DNA of 16,032 nucleotides from assembly GCA_900552365.1 (NCBI GenBank), contig URZP01000029.1, forward strand, positions 1-16,032. The letters are read 5' to 3'. This DNA comes from an uncultured Coriobacteriaceae bacterium. GTDB taxonomy: Bacteria; Actinomycetota; Coriobacteriia; Coriobacteriales; Eggerthellaceae. The notes beneath the pieces are model-generated. The model was not told the origin of the DNA. It was given only the letters and a program-made list of their open reading frames with translations, and ran no database searches. The translations under genes and the position numbers were made by a program. This document shows, piece by piece, positions 8,264-14,705 of the stretch (position 1 is its first letter; each line of letters opens with the position of its first letter).

Positions 8264-10003
8264 ATGGCTTTAGAAACATTCAGCAGCAAAGCCCGCTCTG
8301 GCGAGACGCACATCGAAGCAGTTCAGGAGCGCTTCCCTGGTGCGATCAAGTCAGTCGAGTGGGTTCAAGATTATCAACCCGTCGTCACCGTCGATCGCGA
8401 CCGTGCCCCCGAGGTCATCGAGTTTCTGTACTATGACCGCGGCGGCTGGATGCCCGTCATGGTGGGTAACGACGAGCGCTCTTTGCGCGATTGCTATGCG
8501 CTGTACTACGTCCTCTCCATGGAGGAAACGGACACGTGCGTGATGCAGGTTCGCGTTGAGGTCGACCCCAAGGACCTGACGTTCAAGTCCGTTTCTCCCC
8601 GCGTTCCGGCTGCTGTGTGGCCCGAGCGCGAGGTGCAGGACATGTTCGGTCTTAAGGCCGAGGGCATCATCGATAACCGCAACCTTGTCCTTCCCGACGA
8701 TTGGCCCCAGGGTCTGTACCCGCTGCGCAAGGACACCATGGACTATCGTTATCGTCCCGAGCCCACCACCGACGTCGAGAACTACCAGTTCTTGAAGGAG
8801 ACGGGCGACCGCGAGACCACGACGATCCCCATGGGCCCGATGCACATCACGTCCGACGAGCCGGGTCACTTCCGTCTGTACGTTGACGGCGAGACCATCG
8901 TCGACGCCGATTACCGCATGTTCTTCATCCATCGCGGCATGGAGAAGGTCGCCGAGTCGCGCCTGAACTACGATCAGGTGCCGTTCTTGGCCGAGCGCGT
9001 TTGCGGTATCTGCGGCTTCGCTCACTCCACTGCGTACGCCGAGACCATCGAGCGCTCTCAGGGCATCGAGGTTCCGCTGCGCGCCGAGTATATCCGCGCC
9101 ATCATTCTTGAAACCGAGCGTCTGCACTCGCATCTTCTGAACCTTGGCTTGGTTTGCCATTACTCCGGTTTCGACACCGGCTTCCAGCACTTCTTCCGCG
9201 TACGCGAGAAGTCCATGGACCTGGCTGAGATGCTGACTGGCGCCCGCAAGACCTACGGCCTGAACCTTATCGGCGGCGTCCGTCGCGATATTCTGGCCAA
9301 GCAGAAACTCGAGACGCTTCGTTACTGCGAGACTCTGCGCCACGAGGTTAAACAGCTGGTCGAGGAGCTTCTGTCCACGCCGAACTTCGAGAAGCGCGCT
9401 GCCGGCGTTGGCATTCTCGACCCGAAGGTCGCTCGTGACTACAGCCCGGTTGGCCCGTACGTCCGCGGCAGCGGATTCGCACGCGATGCCCGTTGGGTGC
9501 ATCCGTACGAGGGCTACAAGTACATCGCGCACAATCACAAGCCCATTACGCAGGATTCCTGTGACGTCTTGGGCCGTACGTTGGTTCGCGTTGCCGAGGT
9601 GTTCGACTCCATCGACATCATCGAGGAACTTCTGTCGGCTAACCTGCCCGAGGGCCCGGTTCTGAACGACAAGTTCGAGATCAAGGCCAACAAGCAGGCT
9701 ATGGGTTGGGTCGAGGCCCCGCGCGGTGAGGACATGCACTGGTCCATGGTCGGCGACAACCAGAAGTGCTATCGCTGGCGCGCCAAGGCATCCACGTACA
9801 GCAACTGGGCATCTTTGCGTTACGCGTTCCGCGGCAATACCATTTCCGATGCTGCCCTGATCGTCGGCTCGCTCGACCCGTGCTATTCCTGCACCGAGCG
9901 CGTCACCATCGTGGACGTGAAGAAAAACAAGGCGCAAACCATCACCAAGGCTCAGCTTGAGGATTACTGCGCTACCCGCAAGCACAGCCCGATCGATCTG
10001 TAG
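8264..10003 (+). CDS. hyfG: [NiFe] hydrogenase large subunit, NuoC-NuoD fusion type (HyfG/HycE)
   Basis: This 579-residue catalytic subunit has residues about 1-165 as a NuoC-like 30-kDa domain and the rest as the NuoD-like hydrogenase large subunit. Both nickel-ligand pairs are present: RVCGICGFAHS (C247, C250) and DPCYSCTER (C540, C543). The enzyme therefore looks catalytically competent, unlike NuoD of complex I, which lost them. By comparison with E. coli HycE, which is cut after the Arg of the same motif, cleavage is predicted after R546, releasing a 33-residue C-terminal peptide; the HycI-type protease is encoded downstream. It interconverts H+ and H2 at the cytoplasmic face of the membrane. 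The start at 8264 has only a weak Shine-Dalgarno (AGGTAGGT), so translation may depend on ribosomes leaving hyfF. Confidence 0.95.
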   Translation: MALETFSSKARSGETHIEAVQERFPGAIKSVEWVQDYQPVVTVDRDRAPEVIEFLYYDRGGWMPVMVGNDERSLRDCYALYYVLSMEETDTCVMQVRVEVDPKDLTFKSVSPRVPAAVWPEREVQDMFGLKAEGIIDNRNLVLPDDWPQGLYPLRKDTMDYRYRPEPTTDVENYQFLKETGDRETTTIPMGPMHITSDEPGHFRLYVDGETIVDADYRMFFIHRGMEKVAESRLNYDQVPFLAERVCGICGFAHSTAYAETIERSQGIEVPLRAEYIRAIILETERLHSHLLNLGLVCHYSGFDTGFQHFFRVREKSMDLAEMLTGARKTYGLNLIGGVRRDILAKQKLETLRYCETLRHEVKQLVEELLSTPNFEKRAAGVGILDPKVARDYSPVGPYVRGSGFARDARWVHPYEGYKYIAHNHKPITQDSCDVLGRTLVRVAEVFDSIDIIEELLSANLPEGPVLNDKFEIKANKQAMGWVEAPRGEDMHWSMVGDNQKCYRWRAKASTYSNWASLRYAFRGNTISDAALIVGSLDPCYSCTERVTIVDVKKNKAQTITKAQLEDYCATRKHSPIDL

Positions 10004-10014
10004 GGGAGGGCGCC

Positions 10015-10617
10015 ATGTTCAAGACACTTAAAGGAATCTTCAAAACGGGTTGCGCCACTACGTCGTACCCCGAGGCGCCGCTTGAGCGCCCCGAGTACGC
10101 CCGTGGTAAGCCTGAGCACAACCTTGAGGCATGCATCGCCTGCTCCGCCTGCGCGAACGCATGCCCCTCGAACGCCATCCAGATGGTGCCTGACGGAAAC
10201 GCCGGCACCATCACCTGGTCGATCAACTTCGGCCGCTGCATTTTCTGCGGCCGCTGCGAAGAGGTTTGCCCGACGCACGCGATCGTCCTGACCTCCGAGT
10301 TCGAGCTTGCCGTTTTCGACAAGAACGACCTCGAGCAGACTGCCACGTATCCGCTTCAGAAATGCTCTGAGTGCGGCCAGTACTACGCGTCTGCGAAGGA
10401 GATCGACTACGCCGGTCAGATCCTTGCGCACAATGCACAGGGAGCAGACGCCGCCAGCGCCATCGAGGCGCTGGGCATGTGCCCCGAGTGCAAGCAGAAG
10501 GCCGATGCCGTACGTTACGCCGCTGCGGTCGAGAAGGCCGGTAACCCCACGCCTGCTCCCACCGAGGAACAAATGGCCGAGTCCAGGCGCATCGCTGCGC
10601 TTCGCAAGGAGGCATAA
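10015..10617 (+). CDS. hyfH: Hydrogenase ferredoxin subunit, NuoI-like (HyfH/HycF)
   Basis: This 200-residue electron-transfer subunit has two [4Fe-4S] motifs, C40/43/46/50 (CIACSACANACP) and C75/78/81/85 (CIFCGRCEEVCP), as in NuoI, HycF and HyfH. After the clusters, two further CxxC pairs (C117/C120 in KCSECGQYY and C156/C159 in CPECKQ) could form a small zinc- or iron-binding knuckle; HycF-type proteins often have a similar tail. It connects the small subunit HyfI with the outer ferredoxins. GGGGAGG at 10003-10009 is a strong Shine-Dalgarno five bases before the ATG. The stop lies three bases before hyfI, whose AAGGAGG ribosome site is inside this gene. Confidence 0.92.
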   Translation: MFKTLKGIFKTGCATTSYPEAPLERPEYARGKPEHNLEACIACSACANACPSNAIQMVPDGNAGTITWSINFGRCIFCGRCEEVCPTHAIVLTSEFELAVFDKNDLEQTATYPLQKCSECGQYYASAKEIDYAGQILAHNAQGADAASAIEALGMCPECKQKADAVRYAAAVEKAGNPTPAPTEEQMAESRRIAALRKEA

Positions 10618-10620
10618 AGC

Positions 10621-11586
10621 ATGATTACCGATAGTGCCTATCCAAGCGAGCTTCAATACAAGCCCAGCAAGATCGAGCTTGATCAGAAGATCATCGAGGC
10701 CAAGGCTGCGCTGCTGAACGACATCAAGCGCTCGGTTTACATCTACCGCTGCGACCTTGGCGGTTGCAACGGCTGCGAAATCGAGATCTTCTCGACCATC
10801 ACGCCGGTCTTCGATGCCGAGCGTTTCGGCATCAAGAACACGCCGAGCCCCCGTCATGCGGACATATTGGTGTACACCGGTGCCGTCACGCGCGCCATGC
10901 GCGTGCCCGGCATCCGCGCCTATCAGGCTGCTCCCGACCCCAAGCTGGTCGTTTCCTACGGCGCTTGCGGCTGCACCGGCGGCATCTTCCACGACAACTA
11001 CTGCACATGGGGCGGTACCGATCAGCTGTTCCCGGTTGACGTGTACATCCCCGGTTGCCCGCCGACCCCGGCTCAGACCATCTACGGTTTCGCCATCGCC
11101 CTTGGCCTGCTTGGCCAGAAGCTCAAGCACAAGGATGAGATTGAGACCGTTGCCAACACCGCCAAGCTGGCTTACGCCGACATCCCATACAAGGTGCGCA
11201 CCACGCTCGAGCGCGAGGCGCGTCTGTACTCGGGTTATGCCATGGGCCACGACCTGGGCGACGAGTTCCTGAAGTCCATTCAGGCCAGCCAGGACGCTTT
11301 GGCTAATATCGCCGAGCTCATCGCCGGCGAGAAGGACCCACGCAAGGTCGAGGTGTTCAACCACTTGCGCGACACCTTGCTTGAGATGGTTGTTGCACCT
11401 GGTCAGGAAGACGCCAACATCAGCGTTGGCATCCGTACGGTCACGGCTCCTATTGGCTCGATAAACGGCATCTACGGCGGTATCGCCCAGGGTGCTGCTC
11501 ATGCCAATTCCGAGGACGAGGTTGCCAAGTTCATGGCCGAGCATCCGCAGCCCGAGCCTGAACCTGCACAGGAAGAGGCGAAATAG
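10621..11586 (+). CDS. hyfI: [NiFe] hydrogenase small subunit, NuoB-like (HyfI/HycG)
   Basis: This 321-residue small subunit binds the proximal [4Fe-4S] cluster. The NuoB-type ligands are visible: CDLGGCNGCEIE (C44, C49, C52), GACGCTGG (C116, C118) and PGCPPTP (C146). The core is conserved to about residue 175 and closely resembles HycG and HyfI, which are roughly 250 residues long. This protein is therefore some 65 residues longer, with a C-terminal extension ending in an acidic proline-rich tail (HPQPEPEPAQEEAK). The extension may be lineage-specific; its function is unknown. Shine-Dalgarno AAGGAGG at 10606-10612 precedes the ATG by eight bases. It is the last structural gene before a hairpin that separates it from the maturation genes. 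Confidence 0.93.
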   Translation: MITDSAYPSELQYKPSKIELDQKIIEAKAALLNDIKRSVYIYRCDLGGCNGCEIEIFSTITPVFDAERFGIKNTPSPRHADILVYTGAVTRAMRVPGIRAYQAAPDPKLVVSYGACGCTGGIFHDNYCTWGGTDQLFPVDVYIPGCPPTPAQTIYGFAIALGLLGQKLKHKDEIETVANTAKLAYADIPYKVRTTLEREARLYSGYAMGHDLGDEFLKSIQASQDALANIAELIAGEKDPRKVEVFNHLRDTLLEMVVAPGQEDANISVGIRTVTAPIGSINGIYGGIAQGAAHANSEDEVAKFMAEHPQPEPEPAQEEAK

Positions 11587-11632
11587 TCTCGCGTTAAGCG
11601 GGGTCTTTAACGGACTTATCTAGTTCGAACGG

Positions 11633-11673
11633 AAGGGGCGGGCTTGTCAAGCGCAGGTCCGCCCCTTGATTTT
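11633..11673 (+). terminator. Hairpin with short T-run between hyfI and hycH; possible partial terminator
   Basis: An inverted repeat pairs AAGGGGCGGGCTTG (11633-11646) with CAGGTCCGCCCCTT (11654-11667): fourteen pairs, two of them G-U, around a seven-base loop. GATTTTGT follows, a weak T-run. The hairpin sits 46 bases after the hyfI stop and nine bases before the hycH Shine-Dalgarno. It could cut transcription partly, so that maturation proteins are made in smaller amounts than structural subunits, or act as an mRNA end protector. A smaller inverted repeat CGTTAA/TTAACG lies just upstream (11592-11612). Confidence 0.55.
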
Positions 11674-11686
11674 GTAAGGAGTTGTC

Positions 11687-12202
11687 ATGGGCATTGCGGC
11701 GTCACCTGCAGCGCAGGCTGCAATGAACGAGCGCCACGCTCAGCAAGAATCGCGCATCTGCGGCCCCCTTGCAGGCGAAGTGGGCGAGCCGCGCGTGGTT
11801 TTCTACAAGCTGACCACGCGTTTCGTCGATACCGAGAAGGACACTTCGAAAGAGGCGGCCGATATTTTGTACTACGCCGTCGCCGTGGGCCACAACACCG
11901 GCATGTGCGATTGTCTCGAAGAAGAGCTAGCCTGCACCCAGGCGGAGTACCGTCGAATCACGGAGCTTTTCCCCGAGGGCAAAGCGCGCTACAAAGTGGA
12001 GGGAATCCTTCGCTGCGACGAGATCGTCGTGGATAACACGCACGTCGTCGTGCTTGACGAGCCGGTCCATCAACTTGCGCAGCAGTATGCGAACGACGCC
12101 GACCATGCGACTGAAGCTGCATGGCTTGCGCACTTCGCCGAGATGATCGATGCGATCAAGCGAAATCCGAACGTTTACTACATGGGAAGGCTGAGGCGCT
12201 AA
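11687..12202 (+). CDS. hycH: Hydrogenase maturation protein HycH/HyfJ family
   Basis: This 171-residue protein resembles the HycH/HyfJ family, with VVFYKLTTRFVD near residues 36-47, an ILYYAVAVGHNTGMCDCLE segment, GILRCDEIVVDNTHV, and a C-terminal VYYMGRLRR. It is somewhat longer than E. coli HycH (about 136) owing to an N-terminal extension of roughly 30 residues. HycH acts in formate hydrogenlyase assembly and is needed for maturation of the large subunit; its biochemical activity is unclear. AAGGAG at 11676-11681 precedes the start. Its TAA is directly followed by the hycI ATG with no gap. The next operon member being the HyfG protease fits this assignment. Confidence 0.85.
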   Translation: MGIAASPAAQAAMNERHAQQESRICGPLAGEVGEPRVVFYKLTTRFVDTEKDTSKEAADILYYAVAVGHNTGMCDCLEEELACTQAEYRRITELFPEGKARYKVEGILRCDEIVVDNTHVVVLDEPVHQLAQQYANDADHATEAAWLAHFAEMIDAIKRNPNVYYMGRLRR

Positions 12203-12658
12203 ATGGGTGGAAAGTACGTGTTCACGGTTGGCGCCGTGTTGCGTGGTGACGACGCATGCGGCCCTATGCTCTCGAAGATGATGGAGCAGGAGCCCATTGA
12301 GGGCTGGGATCATATCGACGGCGAGATGACGCCCGAGAATTACATCGGCGTCATCAAGCGCGAGCGTCCCGACAAGGTGGTTTTGGTCGATGCGGCCCGG
12401 ATGGGCCTTGAGCCCGGCGAGACGCGCATTTTGAACCGCGACGATGTGGTGGCGAACTACATGGTCACCACGCACTCCATGCCACTGACGTACCTTATCG
12501 ATGAGATCAAATCGTACTGCGGCGAGCTGCTGTTTATTGGCATTCAGCCGGCTCAGCTTGAGTTCTTCGCGCCCATGACGCCCGAGGTTCTTGCTTCGGT
12601 CGAGCGCGTGTACGAGGCGGTCAAGGCCGAGGACTTTTCGGGGATTCAGCCGGCGTAA
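12203..12658 (+). CDS. hycI: Hydrogenase maturation endopeptidase, HycI type
   Basis: This 151-residue nickel-dependent protease should remove the C-terminal peptide of HyfG after nickel insertion. The family residues that contact nickel in HycI (Asp, Asp, His) correspond to D16 in GDDACGP, D63 in VLVDAARMGLEPGE and H91 in TTHSMPLTYLID. The IGIQPAQLEF segment is also typical. The usual N-terminal VGN is VGA here, a small departure whose effect is unknown. The start abuts the hycH stop and a weak GAGG Shine-Dalgarno lies inside hycH, which suggests coupling. It is the last gene of the hydrogenase operon, 90-odd bases before an intrinsic terminator. Confidence 0.93.
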   Translation: MGGKYVFTVGAVLRGDDACGPMLSKMMEQEPIEGWDHIDGEMTPENYIGVIKRERPDKVVLVDAARMGLEPGETRILNRDDVVANYMVTTHSMPLTYLIDEIKSYCGELLFIGIQPAQLEFFAPMTPEVLASVERVYEAVKAEDFSGIQPA

Positions 12659-12750
12659 TTTAAAGCTTGGCGAAAAGCGCGAGTCGTAAGGCTGGAGCGA
12701 CGGGCGTTGAGGCTGTCGAATAGCCATGGTCTCTCTGCCAAGGTTGTGTG

Positions 12751-12784
12751 AGGGCGGTTCCGTTTTGGCGGAACCGCCTTTGTC
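12751..12784 (+). terminator. Intrinsic terminator ending the hydrogenase operon
   Basis: GGCGGTTCCG (12753-12762) pairs perfectly with CGGAACCGCC (12769-12778) around a six-base loop TTTTGG. Flanking A-G and T-T extend the stem by two more pairs. It is followed by TTTGTCATTTT, giving a typical though interrupted T-run. It lies about 95 bases after hycI and 45 bases before the ABC-F start. The rest of the 12659-12829 gap shows nothing else recognisable except the promoter listed separately. Confidence 0.8.
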
Positions 12785-12794
12785 ATTTTATAAT
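12765..12794 (+). promoter_or_regulatory. Predicted sigma-70 type promoter of the ABC-F gene
   Basis: A perfect -10 hexamer TATAAT at 12789-12794 lies 18 bases after TTGGCG (12765-12770), a four-of-six match to the -35 consensus. Transcription would begin near 12801, giving a leader of about 30 bases with AAGGGG (12818-12823) as Shine-Dalgarno. The -35 element lies in the loop and right arm of the terminator hairpin, so the two signals share bases. The -10 is convincing by eye; the -35 is weaker. Confidence 0.55.
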
Positions 12795-12829
12795 CGCAGT
12801 CGAATAAGACGATTCACAAGGGGTAACGC

Positions 12830-14638
12830 ATGGCGTTTTTGCTTGGTTGCGAGAAGATCGGGGTCAATTTCCCCACAAAAACGGTGTTCGGCGACGTGTC
12901 GCTTGGAGTTGATGAGGGTGCCCGCATCGGCATTGTCGGCCGCAATGGCGACGGCAAGTCCACGCTGCTGTCGCTTCTTTCCGGAAGGCTCGAGCCCGAT
13001 TCGGGCCGCGTCGTCCGTACGCGCGACGTCACGGTGGGCGTGCTGGGTCAGACCGACGACCTTTCCGATGACGCCACCGTGCATCAGTCGGTTGTTGGCG
13101 ACCTGCCCGAATACGAATGGGCGGGCGACGCCGAGGTTCGCGCCATCATCGATGGCTTGATCTCCGACATTCCTTGGGAGGGCCTTGTCGGCCAGCTTTC
13201 CGGCGGCCAGCGTCGTCGCGTCGATCTTGCGCGTCTTTTGGTGGGGAAGTGGGACGTCCTTATGCTGGACGAGCCCACCAACCATTTGGACGTTCGCGCC
13301 ATCAACTGGTTGGCGCAGCACCTGAAGAACCGCTGGCGTCTCGGTCAGGGCGCCTTGCTGGTGGTCACGCATGACCGCTGGTTCCTTGACGAGGTGTGCC
13401 TTGACATGTGGGAAGTGCACGACGGCATCATCGAGCCGTTCGAAGGCGGCTTCTCGGCCTATATCATGCAGCGCGTCGAGCGCGATCGCGTGGCCCGCGT
13501 CACCGAAGAGCGCCGTCAGAACAAAATTCGCCGTGAGCTTGCCTGGCTTTCTCGTGGCGCACAGGCGCGTTCCACCAAGCCGAAGTTCCGTATCAAGGCA
13601 GCTCAGGACCTTATCGCCGACGTGCCACCGCTGCGCAACTCGCTTGAGCTGCAGCGCATGGCCGTGGCCCGCCTGTGCAAGGAGTGCGTCGACCTTGAGA
13701 ACGTGGCGGTAAGTTACGACGATTCCAGCAAGCTGGTGTTCCATGACGTTACCTGGAACATCGGCCCGGGTGACCGCGTGGGTATTCTGGGCGAGAACGG
13801 CGCCGGCAAAACCACGCTGCTGCGCACGATCGAGGGCCTGATCACGCCCGTTCGCGGTCGCGTGAAAATCGGCAAGACCGTGAAGTTCGCGGTGCTGTCG
13901 CAGCATTTGGATAACCTAACCAAGCTGGGCAACGACCGCGTTCGCCAGGTGGTTGGTCGCTACACCACACGCGTCATGCTTGACGGCAAGGAGCAAACGC
14001 CCGGCGATCTTCTTGAGCGCTTGGGCTTCACCAAGGCCGATCTGAACGAGCCGGTTTGTGATCTTTCCGGTGGTCAGAAGCGTCGTTTGGCCTTAATGAT
14101 GATCCTGCTTGACCAGCCCAACGTGTTGATCCTTGACGAGCCGGGCAACGACCTTGACGTTGACATGCTGGCCGCGGTGGAGGACCTTCTGGACGGTTGG
14201 CCCGGCACGCTTATTCTGGTCACGCACGACCGCTACCTGATGGAACGCGTAACCGACAACCAGTACGCCCTGATCGGCGGCGTGGTACGTCACTTGCCTG
14301 GCGGTGTTGACGAGTATCTGCAGCTTGAGGCCGAGCATCACGGAGCTGTGAAGCAGGCCAAGGAAATGGCCAAGGCCGCTTCCGACGCCGCGAAGCCCGC
14401 GGGCGGCGGCTTGTCGAACAACGAGATGCGCGCGCTGAAGAAGCAGGTTGCCTCGACCGAGCGTAAGATGCGCACTCTGGAAGGGAAGATCGAAGATGCC
14501 AAGCAGGCTATGTTCGACATCGACCCCACCGATTTCGTGAAGCTGGGCGAAGCTCAGCGGAAGATAGACGACCTGAAAGTGCAGCTTGAAGAGCTGGAAA
14601 TGGAATGGCTGGAAGCTTCCGAGAAACTTGAAGGCTAA
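12830..14638 (+). CDS. ABC-F family ATPase with two nucleotide-binding domains (Uup/EttA-like)
   Basis: This 602-residue soluble protein has tandem ABC domains and no membrane segments. Domain 1: Walker A GRNGDGKST (37-45), signature LSGGQ (123-127), Walker B VLMLDEPTNHLD (from 143). Domain 2: Walker A GENGAGKTT (321-329), signature LSGGQ (412-416), Walker B VLILDEPGNDLD (432-443). A linker of about 80 residues separates them. A coiled-coil tail from about 535 resembles the C-terminal domain of Uup-like proteins. ABC-F proteins bind ribosomes and relieve stalling, and some protect against antibiotics; which applies here cannot be told. The D41 in the first Walker A and the G in DEPGND are small departures from the consensus. 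It has its own promoter and is probably not functionally tied to the hydrogenase. Confidence 0.93.
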   Translation: MAFLLGCEKIGVNFPTKTVFGDVSLGVDEGARIGIVGRNGDGKSTLLSLLSGRLEPDSGRVVRTRDVTVGVLGQTDDLSDDATVHQSVVGDLPEYEWAGDAEVRAIIDGLISDIPWEGLVGQLSGGQRRRVDLARLLVGKWDVLMLDEPTNHLDVRAINWLAQHLKNRWRLGQGALLVVTHDRWFLDEVCLDMWEVHDGIIEPFEGGFSAYIMQRVERDRVARVTEERRQNKIRRELAWLSRGAQARSTKPKFRIKAAQDLIADVPPLRNSLELQRMAVARLCKECVDLENVAVSYDDSSKLVFHDVTWNIGPGDRVGILGENGAGKTTLLRTIEGLITPVRGRVKIGKTVKFAVLSQHLDNLTKLGNDRVRQVVGRYTTRVMLDGKEQTPGDLLERLGFTKADLNEPVCDLSGGQKRRLALMMILLDQPNVLILDEPGNDLDVDMLAAVEDLLDGWPGTLILVTHDRYLMERVTDNQYALIGGVVRHLPGGVDEYLQLEAEHHGAVKQAKEMAKAASDAAKPAGGGLSNNEMRALKKQVASTERKMRTLEGKIEDAKQAMFDIDPTDFVKLGEAQRKIDDLKVQLEELEMEWLEASEKLEG

Positions 14639-14705
14639 AATCGTTTCGCGGGTCCTTTTGCTTGGCTATTAACAATCATTCTTTGCGGCTGATGGAGTTT
14701 ACCGG

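Noticed and set aside
189..11544. Very long minus-strand open frames opposite the hydrogenase genes (several of 500-666 codons)
   Set aside because: They mirror the strongly GC-biased codons of the plus-strand genes, have low-complexity composition with many His, Asp and Glu or Val, Ala and Gly, and show no domain motifs or ribosome sites. The plus-strand genes have clear motifs.
11592..11612. CGTTAA/TTAACG palindrome as an operator
   Set aside because: A six-base inverted repeat can arise by chance, and no second copy or regulator gene is visible; it is mentioned only with the neighbouring hairpin.
12726..13160. Plus-strand open frame starting before the ABC-F gene
   Set aside because: It is in a different frame from the ABC-F gene, runs through the terminator and promoter, is Arg/Ser/Pro-rich and lacks recognisable motifs; the ABC-F motifs decide the frame.
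14639..14705. Possible promoter (TATTAA near 14667) before the phosphoesterase gene
   Set aside because: Only four of six bases match the -10 and no convincing -35 lies at a proper distance, so it was not listed.
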